Assembly (NCBI GenBank): GCA_963210315.1
Contig: OY723291.1
Coordinates: forward strand, 1,612,001-1,676,000
Origin: Rhynchopus euleeides
Taxonomy: Eukaryota; Euglenozoa; Diplonemea; Diplonemida; Diplonemidae
Length of the DNA: 64,000 nt
Direction of reading: 5' to 3'
Shown here piece by piece: positions 43,440 to 56,700 of the stretch (positions within the stretch are counted from its first letter, which is position 1; each line of letters begins with the position of its first letter). Both the position numbers and the translations under genes were made by a program. The notes beneath the pieces were generated by a model. It saw only the letters and a program-made list of their open reading frames with translations. It had not been told where the DNA came from and searched no databases.

Positions 43440-44100
43440 CGCAGCAACAAGAAATCTGCGCTGCATGCACAGGAGCAGGGGGACTTGGCCCGTCCGCACT
43501 CCGACATTGCACCGCGCTGCCCCAGCGCTCCAGATCACAAGGCCCCCTGTGCCGCAGGAGGTGGAGACGTCGCACACCAGCAGGATGACGTCGCAGACCA
43601 GTTCACCACCCCCAACAGTAGGTCACACTCCGCCTCGCCTGTAGGCCGTCTACTGTATGCAGGAGTCTGCGTGTGTTGATAAAGACACACACGCCCGGCA
43701 CACCTGATTCTATGGGCAGCGCTCGTAACTCTCTCGGCGCCAAGTCGAAGCTGAGCAAGATTTGGTTGGACGGTGCAAATATAGCTAGCCTTGCGGGCTC
43801 GCTAAGACACTCTCCGAGCTAGCTACATGAACACAACATTGCACATCGCACGGTTTCGAAGGATGGGTACGCGATGCGGGTTTAGGTCTTGTGCTAATGT
43901 TACACACAGCAAGATCCCTGACGGAGGGGATCGATGGAGGCACTGAGGAGATCATGACTGGGAAGGGGTCCTGCATCGAACCCCCTCTGAGTGGAGCAAA
44001 CACTCGGTACTCCGGGCGCCACGTTCTGCTCGGCTGGACATCACCCCGCGGTCGTGGCCACGGCCCCCGACCACTCACTGCGGGGAGCTTCCCGTCCAGA
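43440..44100. other. Unique spacer between arrays A and B
   Basis: Non-repetitive. The + frame at 43520-43620 has protein-like composition but no recognisable match. A GCTAGCT-containing stretch lies at 43780-43825. I searched the - strand here for a continuation of the cyclase domain and saw none. Confidence 0.4.
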
Positions 44101-44132
44101 CAGTGTCTGGACATCACTCCTGGGCTCGACCC
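44101..44132 (-). repeat. Inverted array-B unit at the left edge of array B
   Basis: CAGTGTCTGGACATCACTCC and the following TGGGCTCG are the reverse complement of the unit repeated directly from 44133. The spacer 43440-44100 is therefore bordered on both sides by inverted B-type units. Confidence 0.75.
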
Positions 44133-44508
44133 ACTGGGCCGAGCCGACGAGTCGTGTCCAGACACTGGGCCGAGCCCAGGAGTGATGTCCAGACCCTGGG
44201 CCGCGCCAGGGAGTGGTGTCCAGACACTGGGCCGAGCCCAGGAGTGATGTCCAGACACTGGGCCGAGCCCAGGAGTGATGTCCAGACCCTGGGCCGAGCC
44301 AGGGAGTGGTGTCCAGAGCCTGGGCCGAGCTCAGGAGTGCTGTCCAGTCCCTGGGCCGAGCCAGGGAGTGGTGTCCAGACACTGGGCCGAGCCCAGGAGT
44401 GGTGTCCAGACCCTGGGCCGAGCCCAGGAGTGCTGTCCAGACACTGGGCCGAGCCAGGGAGTGATGTCCAGTCCCTGGGCCGAGCCCAGGAGTGCTGTCC
44501 AGACACTG
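44133..44508. repeat. Satellite array B, 31 bp period, about 12 copies
   Basis: The unit contains CTGGGCCGAGCCCAGGAGTG followed by (A/C/G)TGTCCAGAC. It has the same period as arrays A and C and shares TGGGCCGAGCC with A. It stops 19 bases from the cyclase exon. Confidence 0.95.
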
Positions 44509-44527
44509 ACGATGTCCTGCCTCATAC

Positions 44528-44715
44528 CCACCATGCCCGCAATGCACTTCCGGATCACATGGTTGTGGATTTCTAGCGCCTTCCGCATTCCCTCGAAAGA
44601 CTTCTCCAAGCAGAGGGTCGAGGCCTGCACGTCTGTGACCACGAGTGTCGTGATCTTCGTCTCTGTGGAGTAGTCATCGAAGAGCAGCGCCTGCTGGCTG
44701 TCTTCGTTCAGCATC
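44528..44715 (-). CDS. Exon of a class III adenylate/guanylate cyclase (partial gene or gene fragment)
   Basis: On the - strand, 188 bases are open and encode the first part of a class III cyclase catalytic domain. TTLVVTDVQAST carries the first metal-binding Asp in the TD-(I/V)-x2-ST motif, and MRKALEIHNHVIRK matches the M-x2-A-x3-HN-x3-R block of kinetoplastid and fungal adenylate cyclases. Cyclases make cAMP or cGMP from ATP or GTP. The frame ends after Gly at a GTATGAGG donor (GT at 44527-44526), exactly where the family continues with the YEVKT-x-GD block, which is not found in this window. A TAG acceptor at 44718-44716 precedes the exon, but its pyrimidine tract is poor because array C begins within about 10 bases. 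It may be one exon of a gene with satellite-filled introns or an isolated fragment. The gene would run opposite to the 1-31 kb cluster. Confidence 0.7.
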
Positions 44716-44721
44716 CTACGA

Positions 44722-47700
44722 CTAGGCCGGCTATGGGCCGATCTCGCCCGTACTGGGCCGGACATGGGCCGATCTCGGCAGTACTGGGCCGGCTATGGGC
44801 CGATCTGGCACGTACTGGGCCGGCTATGGGCCGATCTCGCCCGATCTCGCCCGGCAGTGCTGGGCCGGCTATGGGCCGATCTCGGCAGTGCTGGGCCGGC
44901 TATGGGCCGATCTCGCCCGTACTGGGCCGGACATGGGCCGATCTCGGCAGTGCTGGGCCGGCTACGGGCCGATCTCGCACGTACTGGGCCGGACATGGGC
45001 CGATCTCGGCAGTACTGGGCCGGCTATGGGCCGATCTCGGCAGTGCTGGGCCGGCTATGGGCCGATCTCGCCCGTACTGGGCCGGACATGGGCCGATCTC
45101 GGCAGTGCTGGGCCGGCTATGGGCCGTTCTCGCCCGGACTGGGCCGGACATGGGCCGATCTCGGCAGTGCTGGGCCGGCTACGGGCCGATCTCGCACGTA
45201 CTGGGCCGTACATGGGCCGATCTCGGCAGTACTGGGCCGGCTATGGGCCGATCTCGGCAGTGCTGGGCCGGCTATGGGCCGATCTCGCCCGTACTGGGCC
45301 GGACATGGGCCGATCTCGGCAGTGCTGGGCCGGCTATGGGCCGATCTCGGCAGTGCTGGGCCGGCTACGGGCCGATCTCGCACGTACTGGGCCGTACATG
45401 GGCCGATCTCGGCAGTACTGGGCCGGCTATGGGCCGATCTCGGCAGTGCTGGGCCGGCTATGGGCCGATCTCGCCCGTACTGGGCCGGACATGGGCCGAT
45501 CTCGGCAGTGCTGGGCCGGCTATGGGCCGATCTCGGCAGTGCTGGGCCGGCTACGGGCCGATCTCGCACGTACTGGGCCGGACATGGGCCGATCTCGGCA
45601 GTACTCGGCCGGACATGGGCCGATCTCGGCAGTGCTGGGCCGGCTATGGGCCGATCTCGCCCGTACTGGGCCGGACATGGGCCGATCTCGGCAGTGCTGG
45701 GCCGGCTATGGGCCGATCTCGCCCGTACTGGGCCGGACATGGGCCGATCTCGGCAGTGCTGGGCCGGCTACGGGCCGATCTCGCACGTACTGGGCCGGAC
45801 ATGGGCCGATCTCGGCAGTACTGGGCCGGCTATGGGCCGATCTCGGCAGTGCTGGGCCGGCTATGGGCCGATCTCGCCCGTACTGGGCCGGACATGGGCC
45901 GATCTCGGCAGTGCTGGGCCGGCTACGGGCCGATCTCGCACGTACTGGGCCGGACATGGGCCGATCTCGGCAGTACTGGGCCGGACATGGGCCGATCTCG
46001 GCAGTGCTGGGCCGGCTATGGGCCGATCTCGCCCGTACTGGGCCGGACATGGGCCGATCTCGGCAGTGCTGGGCCGGCTACGGGCCGATCTCGGCCGTAC
46101 TGGGCCGGACATGGGCCTATCTCGCCCGTACTGGGCCGGCTATGGGCCGATCTCGCCCGTACTGGGCCGGCTATGGGCCGATCTCGCCCGTACTGGGCCG
46201 GCTATGGGCCGATCTCGGCAGTGCTGGGCCGGCTACGGGCCGATCTCGGCCGTACTAGGCCGGACATGGGCCGATCTCGCCCGTACTGGGCCGGCTATGG
46301 GCCGATCTCGGCAGTGCTGGGCCGGCTATGGGCCGATCTCGCCCGTACTGGGCCGGACATGGGCCGATCTCGGCAGTGCTGGGCCGGCTATGGGCCGATC
46401 TCGCCCGTACTGGGCCGGCTATGGGCCGATCTCGGCAGTGCTGGGACGGCTATGGGCCGATCTCGCCCGTACTGGGCCGGCTATGGGCCGATCTCGGCCG
46501 TACTGGGCCGGACATGGGCCGATCTCGCCCGTACTGGACCGGCTATGGGCCGATCTCGGCAGTGCTGGGCCGGCTATGGGCCGATATCGCCCGTACTGGG
46601 CCGGCTATGGGCCGATCTCGCCCGTACTGGGCCGGCTATGGGCCGATCTCGCCCGTACTGGGCCGGCTACGGGCCGATCTCGGCCGTACTGGGCCGGACA
46701 TGGGCCGATCTCGCCCGTACTGGACCGGCTATGGGCCGATCTCGGCAGTGCTGGGCCGGCTATGGGCCGATATCGCCCGTACTGGGCCGGCTATGGGCCG
46801 ATCTCGCCCGTACTGGGCCGGCTATGGGCCGATCTCGCCCGTACTGGGCCGGACATGGGGCGATCTCGGCAGTGCTGGGCCGGCTATGGGCCGATCTCGC
46901 CCGTACTGGGCCGGCTATGGGCCGATCTCGGCACTGCTGGGCCGGCTACGGGCCGATCTCGGCCGTACTGGGCCGGACATGGGCCGATCTCGCCCGTACT
47001 GGGCCGGCTATGGGCCGATCTCGCCCGTACTGGGCCGGCTATGGGCCGATCTCGGCAGTGCTGGGCCGGCTACGGGCCGATCTCGGCCGTACTGGGCCGG
47101 ACATGGGCCGTTCTCGCCCGTACTGGGCCGGCTATGGGCCGATCTCGCACGTACTGGGCCGGACATGGGCCGATCTCGGCAGTGCTGGGCCGGCTATGGG
47201 CCGATCTCGCACGTACTGGGCCGGACATGGGCCGATCTCGGCAGTACTGGGCCGGCTATGGGCCGATCTCGGCAGTGCTGGGCCGGCTATGGGCCGATCT
47301 CGGCAGTACTGGGCCGGCTATGGGCCGATCTCGCCCGTACTGGGCCGGACATGGGCCCATCTCGGCAGTGCTGGGCCGGCTATGGGCCGATCTTGCCCGT
47401 ACTGGGCCGGACATGGGCCGATCTCGGCAGTGCTGGGCCGGCTATGGGCCGATCTCGGCAGTGCTGGGCCGGCTACGGGCCGATCTCGCACGTACTGGGC
47501 CGGACATGGGCCGATCTCGGCAGTACTGGGCCGGACATGGGCCGATCTCGGCAGTGCTGGGCCGGCTATGGGCCGATCTCGCCCGTACTGGGCCGGACAT
47601 GGGCCGATCTCGGCAGTGCTGGGCCGGCTATGGGCCGATCTCGCCCGTACTGGGCCGGACATGGGCCGATCTCGGCAGTGCTGGGCCGGCTACGGGCCGA

Positions 47701-50700
47701 TCTCGCACGGACTGGGCCGGACATGGGCCGATCTCGGCAGTACTGGGCCGGCTATGGGCCGATCTCGGCAGTGCTGGGCCGGCTATGGGCCGATCTCGCC
47801 CGTACTGGGCCGGACATGGGCCGATCTCGGCAGTGCTGGGCCGGCTACGGGCCGATCTCGCACGTACTGGGCCGGACATGGGCCGATCTCGGCAGTACTG
47901 GGCCGGACATGGGCCGATCTCGGCAGTGCTGGGCCGGCTATGGGCCGATCTCGCCCGTACTGGGCCGGACATGGGCCGATCTCGGCAGTGCTGGGCCGGC
48001 TACGGGCCGATCTCGGCCGTACTGGGCCGGACATGGGCCGATCTCGCCCGTACTGGGCCGGCTATGGGCCGATCTCGCCCGTACTGGGCCGGCTATGGGC
48101 CGATCTCGCCCGTACTGGGCCGGCTATGGGCCGATCTCGGCAGTGCTGGGCCGGCTATGGGCCGATCTCGCCCGTACTGGGCCGGCTATGGGCCGATCTC
48201 GGCAGTGCTGGGCCGGACATGGGCCGATCTCGGCAGTGCTGGGCCGGCTATGGGCCGATCTCGCCCGTACTGGGCCGGCTATGGGCCGATCTCGGCAGTG
48301 CTGGGACGGCTATGGGCCGATCTCGCCCGTACTGGGCCGGACATGGGCCGATCTCGGCAGTGCTGGGCCGGCTATGGGCCGATCTCGCCCGTACTGGGCC
48401 GGCTATGGGCCGATCTCGGCAGTGCTGGGACGGCTATGGGCCGATCTCGCCCGTACTGGGCCGGCTATGGGCCGATCTCGGCAGTGCTGGGCCGGCTACG
48501 GGCCGATCTCGGCCGTACTGGGCCGGACATGGGCCGATCTCGCCCGTACTGGACCGGCTATGGGCCGATCTCGGCAGTGCTGGGCCGGCTATGGGCCGAT
48601 ATCGCCCGTACTGGGCCGGCTATGGGCCGATCTCGCCCGTACTGGGCCGGCTATGGGCCGATCTCGCCCGTACTGGGCCGGACATGGGCCGATCTCGGCA
48701 GTGCTGGGCCGGCTATGGGCCGATCTCGCCCGTACTGGGCCAGCTATGGGCCGATCTCGGCACTGCTGGGCCGGCTACGGGCCGATCTCGGCCGTACTGG
48801 GCCGGACATGGGCCGATCTCGCCCGTACTGGGCCGGCTATGGGCCGATCTCGCCCGTACTGGGCCGGCTATGGGCCGATCTCGGCAGTGCTGGGCCGGCT
48901 ACGGGCCGATCTCGGCCGTACTGGGCCGGACATGGGCCGTTCTCGCCCGTACTGGGCCGGCTACGGGCCGATCTCGCCCGTACTGGGCCGGCTATGGGCC
49001 GATCTCGCACGTACTGGGCCGGACATGGGCCGATCTCGGCAGTGCTGGGCCGGCTATGGGCCGATCTCGCACGTACTGGGCCGGACATGGGCCGATCTCG
49101 GCAGTACTGGGCCGGCTATGGGCCGATCTCGGCAGTGCTGTGCCGGCTATGGGCCGATCTCGGCAGTACTGGGCCGGCTATGGGCCGATCTCGCCCGTAC
49201 TGGGCCGGACATGGGCCCATCTCGGCAGTGCTGGGCCGGCTATGGGCCGATCTTGCCCGTACTGGGCCGGACATGGGCCGATCTCGGCAGTGCTGGGCCG
49301 GGTACGGGCCGATCTCGCACGTACTGGGCCGGACATGGGCCGATCTCGGCAGTACTGGGCCGGCTATGGGCCGATCTCGGCAGTGCTGGGCCGGCTATGG
49401 GCCGATCTCGCCCGTACTGGGCCGGCTATGGGCCGATCTCGGCAGTGCTGGGCCGGACATGGGCCGATCTCGGCAGTGCTGGGCCGGCTATGGGCCGATC
49501 TCGCCCGTACTGGGCCGGCTATGGGCCGATCTCGGCAGTGCTGGGACGGCTATGGGCCGATCTCGCCCGTACTGGGCCGGACATGGGCCGATCTCGGCAG
49601 TGCTGGGCCGGCTATGGGCCGATCTCGCCCGTACTGGGCCGGCTATGGGCCGATCTCGGCAGTGCTGGGACGGCTATGGGCCGATCTCGCCCGTACTGGG
49701 CCGGCTATGGGCCGATCTCGGCAGTGCTGGGCCGGCTACGGGCCGATCTCGGCCGTACTGGGCCGGACATGGGCCGATCTCGCCCGTACTGGACCGGCTA
49801 TGGGCCGATCTCGGCAGTGCTGGGCCGGCTATGGGCCGATATCGCCCGTACTGGGCCGGCTATGGGCCGATCTCGCCCGTACTGGGCCGGCTATGGGCCG
49901 ATCTCGCCCGTACTGGGCCGGACATGGGCCGATCTCGGCAGTGCTGGGCCGGCTATGGGCCGATCTCGCCCGTACTGGGCCAGCTATGGGCCGATCTCGG
50001 CACTGCTGGGCCGGCTACGGGCCGATCTCGGCCGTACTGGGCCGGACATGGGCCGATCTCGCCCGTACTGGGCCGGCTATGGGCCGATCTCGCCCGTACT
50101 GGGCCGGCTATGGGCCGATCTCGGCAGTGCTGGGCCGGCTACGGGCCGATCTCGGCCGTACTGGGCCGGACATGGGCCGTTCTCGCCCGTACTGGGCCGG
50201 CTACGGGCCGATCTCGCCCGTACTGGGCCGGCTATGGGCCGATCTCGCACGTACTGGGCCGGACATGGGCCGATCTCGGCAGTGCTGGGCCGGCTATGGG
50301 CCGATCTCGCACGTACTGGGCCGGACATGGGCCGATCTCGGCAGTACTGGGCCGGCTATGGGCCGATCTCGGCAGTGCTGTGCCGGCTATGGGCCGATCT
50401 CGGCAGTACTGGGCCGGCTATGGGCCGATCTCGCCCGTACTGGGCCGGACATGGGCCCATCTCGGCAGTGCTGGGCCGGCTATGGGCCGATCTTGCCCGT
50501 ACTGGGCCGGACATGGGCCGATCTCGGCAGTGCTGGGCCGGGTACGGGCCGATCTCGCACGTACTGGGCCGGACATGGGCCGATCTCGGCAGTACTGGGC
50601 CGGCTATGGGCCGATCTCGGCAGTGCTGGGCCGGCTATGGGCCGATCTCGCCCGTACTGGGCCGGACATGGGCCGATCTCGGCAGTGCTGGGCCGGCTAT

Positions 50701-53700
50701 GGGCCGATCTCGCCCGTACTGGGCCGGACATGGGCCCATCTCGGCAGTGCTGGGCCGGCTATGGGCCGATCTTGCCCGTACTGGGCCGGACATGGGCCGA
50801 TCTCGGCAGTGCTGGGCCGGGTACGGGCCGATCTCGCACGTACTGGGCCGGACATGGGCCGATCTCGGCAGTACTGGGCCGGCTATGGGCCGATCTCGGC
50901 AGTGCTGGGCCGGCTATGGGCCGATCTCGCCCGTACTGGGCCGGACATGGGCCGATCTCGGCAGTGCTGGGCCGGCTATGGGCCGATCTCGCCCGTACTG
51001 GGCCGGACATGGGCCGATCTCGGCAGTGCTGGGCCGGCTATGGGCCGATCTCGCCCGTACCGGGCCGGCTATGGGCCGATCTCGGCACTGCTGGGCCGGC
51101 TACGGGCCGATCTCGGCCGTACTGGGCCGGACATGGGCCGATGTCGCCCGTACTGGGCCGGCTATGGGCCGATCTCGCCCGTACTGGGCCGGCTACGGGC
51201 CGATCTCGGCCGTACTGGGCCGGACATGGGCCGATCTCGCCCGTACTGGACCGGCTATGGGCCGATCTCGGCACTGCTGGGCCGGCTACGGGCCGATCTC
51301 GCCCGTACTGGGCCGGACATGGGCCGATCTCGGCAGTGCTGGGACGGCTATGGGCCGATCTCGCCCGTACTGGGCCGGCTATGGGCCGATCTCGGCAGTG
51401 CTGGGGCGGCTATGGGCCGATCTCGGCCGTACTGGGCCGGACATGGGCCGATCTCGCCCGTACTGGGCCGGCTATGGGCCGATCTCGGCAGTGCTGGGCC
51501 GGCTATGAGCCGATCTCGCCCGTACTGGGCCGGCTATGGGCCGATCTCGGCACTGCTGGGCCGGCTACGGGCCGATCTCGGCCGTACTGGGCCGGACATG
51601 GGCCGATCTCGCCCGTACTGGGCCGGCTATGGGCCGATCTCGCCCGTACTGGGCCGGCTATGGGCGATCTCGGCAGTGCTGGGACGGCTATGGGCCGATC
51701 TCGCCCGTACTGGGCCGGCTATGGGCCGATCTCGGCAGTGCTGGGCCGGCTACGGGCCGATCTCGGCCGTACTGGGCCGGACATGGGCCGTTCTCGCCCG
51801 TACTGGGCCGGCTATGGGCCGATCTGGCCCGTACTGGGCCGGCTATGGGCCGATCTCGCACGTACTGGGCCGGACATGGGCCGATCTCGGCAGTACTGGG
51901 CCGGCTATGGGCCGATCTCGGCAGTGCTGGGCCGGCTGTGGGCCGATCTCGGCAGTACTGGGCCGGCTATGGGCCGATCTCGCCCGTACTGGGCCGGACA
52001 TGGGCCGATCTCGGCAGTGCTGGGCCGGCTATGGGCCGATCTTGCCCGTACTGGGCCGGACATGGGGCGATCTCGGCAGTGCTGGGCCGGCTACGGGCCG
52101 ATCTCGCACGTACTGGGCCGGACATGGGCCGATCTCGGCAGTACTGGGCCGGCTATGGGCCGATCTCGGCAGTACTGGGCCGCCTATGGGCCGATCTCGC
52201 CCGTACTGGGCCGGACATGGGCCGATCTCGGCAGTGCTGGGCCGGCTATGGGCCGATCTCGGCAGTACTGGGCCGCCTATGGGCCGATCTCGCCCGTACT
52301 GGGCCGGACATGGGCCGATCTCGGCAGTGCTGGGCCGGCTATGGGCCGATCTCGCCCGTACTGGGCCGGCTACGGGCCGATCTCGCCCGTACTGGGCCCG
52401 CTATGGGCCGATCTCGGCAGTGCTGGGCCGGCTACGGGCCGATCTCGCACGTACTGGGCCGGACATGGGCCGATCTCGGCAGTACTGGGCCGGCTATGGG
52501 CCGATCTCGGCAGTACTGGGCCGCCTATGGGCCGATCTCGCCCGTACTGGGCCGGACATGGGCCGATCTCGGCAGTGCTGGGCCGGCTATGGGCCGATCT
52601 CGGCAGTACTGGGCCGCCTATGGGCCGATCTCGCCCGTACTGGGCCGGACATGGGCCGATCTCGGCAGTGCTGGGCCGGCTATGGGCCGATCTCGCCCGT
52701 ACTGGGCCGGCTACGGGCCGATCTCGCCCGTACTGGGCCCGCTATGGGCCGATCTCGGCAGTGCTGGGCCGGCTATGGGCCGATCTCGGCAGTGCTGGGC
52801 CGGCTATGGGCCGATCTCGCCCGTACTGGGCCGGACATGGGCCGATCTCGGCAGTGCTGGGCCGGCTATGGGCCGATCTCGCCCGTACTGGGCCCGACAT
52901 GGGCCGATCTCGGCAGTACTGGGCCGGCTATGGGCCGATCTCGGCAGTGCTGGGCCGGCTACGGGCCGATCTCGGCCGTACTGGGCGGGACATGGGCCGA
53001 TCTCGCCCGTACTGGGCCGGCTATGGGCCGATCTCGGCAGTGCTGGGCCGGCTATGGGCCGATCTCGGCAGTGCTGGGCCGGCTATGGGCCGATCTCGCC
53101 CGTACTGGGCCGGACATGGGCCGATCTCGGCAGTGCTGGGCCGGCTATGGGCCGATCTCGCCCGTACTGGGCCGGCTATGGGCCGATCTCGGCACTGCTG
53201 GGCCGGCTATGGGCCGATCTCGCCCGTACTGGGCCGGCTATGGGCCGATCTCGGCAGTGCTGGGACGGCTATGGGCCGATCTCGCCCGTACTGGGCCGGC
53301 TATGGGCCGATCTCGGCAGTGCTGTGCCGGACATGGGCCGATCTCCCCCGTACTGGACCGGCTATGGGCCGATCTCGGCACTGCTGGGCCGGCTACGGGC
53401 CGATCTCGCCCGTACTGGGCCGGACATGGGCCGATCTCGGCAGTGCTGGGACGGCTATGGGCCGATCTCGCCCGTACTGGGCCGGCTATGGGCCGATCTC
53501 GGCAGTGCTGGGGCGGCTATGGGCCGATCTCGGCCGTACTGGGCCGGACATGGGCCGATCTCGCCCGTACTGGGCCGGCTATGGGCCGATCTCGGCAGTG
53601 CTGGGCCGGCTATGAGCCGATCTCGCCCGTACTGGGCCGGCTATGGGCCGATCTCGGCAGTGCTGGGCCGGCTACGGGCCGATCTCGGCCGTACTGGGCC

Positions 53701-56700
53701 GGACATGGGCCGATCTCGCCCGTACTGGGCCGGCTATGGGCCGATCTCGCCCGTACTGGGCCGGCTATGGGCCGATCTCGCCCGTACTGGGCCGGCTATG
53801 GGCCGATCTCGGCAGTGCTGGGCCGGCTATGGGCCGATCTCGCCCGTACTGGGCCGGCTATGGGCCGATCTCGGCAGTGCTGGGCCGGACATGGGCCGAT
53901 CTCGGCAGTGCTGGGCCGGCTATGGGCCGATCTCGCCCGTACTGGGCCGGCTATGGGCCGATCTCGGCAGTGCTGGGACGGCTATGGGCCGATCTCGCCC
54001 GTACTGGGCCGGACATGGGCCGATCTCGGCAGTGCTGGGCCGGCTATGGGCCGATCTCGCCCGTACTGGGCCGGCTATGGGCCGATCTCGGCAGTGCTGG
54101 GACGGCTATGGGCCGATCTCGCCCGTACTGGGCCGGCTATGGGCCGATCTCGGCAGTGCTGGGCCGGCTACGGGCCGATCTCGGCCGTACTGGGCCGGAC
54201 ATGGGCCGATCTCGCCCGTACTGGACCGGCTATGGGCCGATCTCGGCAGTGCTGGGCCGGCTATGGGCCGATATCGCCCGTACTGGGCCGGCTATGGGCC
54301 GATCTCGCCCGTACTGGGCCGGCTATGGGCCGATCTCGCCCGTACTGGGCCGGACATGGGCCGATCTCGGCAGTGCTGGGCCGGCTATGGGCCGATCTCG
54401 CCCGTACTGGGCCAGCTATGGGCCGATCTCGGCACTGCTGGGCCGGCTACGGGCCGATCTCGGCCGTACTGGGCCGGACATGGGCCGATCTCGCCCGTAC
54501 TGGGCCGGCTATGGGCCGATCTCGCCCGTACTGGGCCGGCTATGGGCCGATCTCGGCAGTGCTGGGCCGGCTACGGGCCGATCTCGGCCGTACTGGGCCG
54601 GACATGGGCCGTTCTCGCCCGTACTGGGCCGGCTACGGGCCGATCTCGGCAGTGCTGGGCCGGCTACGGGCCGATCTCGGCCGTACTGGGCGGGACATGG
54701 GCCGATCTCGCCCGTACTGGGCCGGCTATGGGCCGATCTCGGCAGTGCTGGGCCGGCTATGGGCCGATCTCGGCAGTGCTGGGCCGGCTATGGGCCGATC
54801 TCGCCCGTACTGGGCCGGACATGGGCCGATCTCGGCAGTGCTGGGCCGGCTATGGGCCGATCTCGCCCGTACTGGGCCGGCTATGGGCCGATCTCGGCAC
54901 TGCTGGGCCGGCTACGGGCCGATCTCGGCCGTACTGGGCCCGACATGGGCCGATCTCGGCAGTACTGGGCCGGCTATGGGCCGATCTCGGCAGTGCTGGG
55001 CCGGCTACGGGCCGATCTCGGCCGTACTGGGCGGGACATGGGCCGATCTCGCCCGTACTGGGCCGGCTATGGGCCGATCTCGGCAGTGCTGGGCCGGCTA
55101 TGGGCCGATCTCGGCAGTGCTGGGCCGGCTATGGGCCGATCTCGCCCGTACTGGGCCGGACATGGGCCGATCTCGGCAGTGCTGGGCCGGCTATGGGCCG
55201 ATCTCGCCCGTACTGGGCCGGCTATGGGCCGATCTCGGCACTGCTGGGCCGGCTACGGGCCGATCTCGGCCGTACTGGGCCGGACATGGGCCGATCTCGC
55301 CCGTACTGGGCCGGCTATGGGCCGATCTCGGCAGTGCTGGGCCGGCTATGGGCCGATCTCGGCAGTGCTGGGCCGGCTATGGGCCGATCTCGCCCGTACT
55401 GGGCCGGACATGGGCCGATCTCGGCAGTGCTGGGCCGGCTATGGGCCGATCTCGCCCGTACTGGGCCGGACATGGGCCGATCTCGGCAGTGCTGGGCCGG
55501 CTATGGGCCGATCTCGCCCGTACTGGGCCGGACATGGGCCGATCTCGGCAGTGCTGGGCCGGCTATGGGCCGATCTCGCCCGTACTGGGCCGGCTACGGG
55601 CCGATCTCGGCACTGCTGGGCCGGCTACGGGCCGATCTCGGCCGTACTGGGCCGGACATGGGCCGATCTCGCCCGTACTGGGCCGGCTATGGGCCGATCT
55701 CGGCAGTGCTGGGCCGGCTATGGACCGATCTCGGCCGTACTGGGCCGGACATGGGCCGATCTCGCCCGTACTGGGCCGGCTATGGGCCGATCTCGGCAGT
55801 GCTGGGCCGGCTATGGGCCGATCTCGCCCGTACTGGGCCGGCTATGGGCCGATCTCGGCAGTGCTGGGCCGGCTATGGGCCGATCTTGCCCGTACTGGGC
55901 CGGACATGGGGCGATCTCGGCAGTACTGGGCCGGCTATGGGCCGATCTCGGCAGTGCTGGGCCGCCTATGGGCCGATCTTGCCCGTACTGGGCCGGACAT
56001 GGGCCGATCTCGGCAGTGCTGGGCCGGCTATGGGCCGATCTCGCCCGTACTGGGCCGGCTATGGGCCGATCTCGGCACTGCTGGGCCGGCTACGGGCCGA
56101 TCTCGGCCGTACTGGGCCGGACATGGGCCGATCTCGCCCGTACTGGGCCGGCTATGGGCCGATCTCGCCCGTACTGGGCCGGCTATGGGCCGATCTCGGC
56201 AGTGCTGGGCCGGCTATGGGCCGATCTCGGCAGTGCTGGGCCGGCTATGGACCGATCTCGGCCGTACTGGGCCGGACATGGGCCGATCTCGCCCGTACTG
56301 GGCCGGCTATGGGCCGATCTCGGCAGTGCTGGGCCGGCTATGGGCCGATCTCGCCCGTACTAGGCCGGCTATGGGCCGATCTCGGCAGTGCTGGGCCGGC
56401 TATGGGCCGATCTCGGCCGTACTGGGCCGGACATGGGCCGATCTCGCCCGTACTGGGCCGGCTATGGGCCGATCTCGGCAGTGCTGGGCCGGCTATGGGC
56501 CGATCTCGCACGTACTGGGCCGGACATGGGCCGATCTCGGCAGTACTGGGCCGGCTATGGGCCGATCTCGGCAGTGCTGGGCCGGCTATGGGCCGATCTC
56601 GGCAGTGCTGGGCCGGCTATGGGCCGATCTCGCCCGTACTGGGCCGGACATGGGCCGATCTCGGCAGTGCTGGGCCGGCTATGGGCCGATCTTGCCCGTA

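Noticed and set aside
42005..43644. Open frames of 127-274 codons in satellite array A on both strands
   Set aside because: Same cause: the 31 bp period gives a trivial 31-residue repeat in several overlapping frames.
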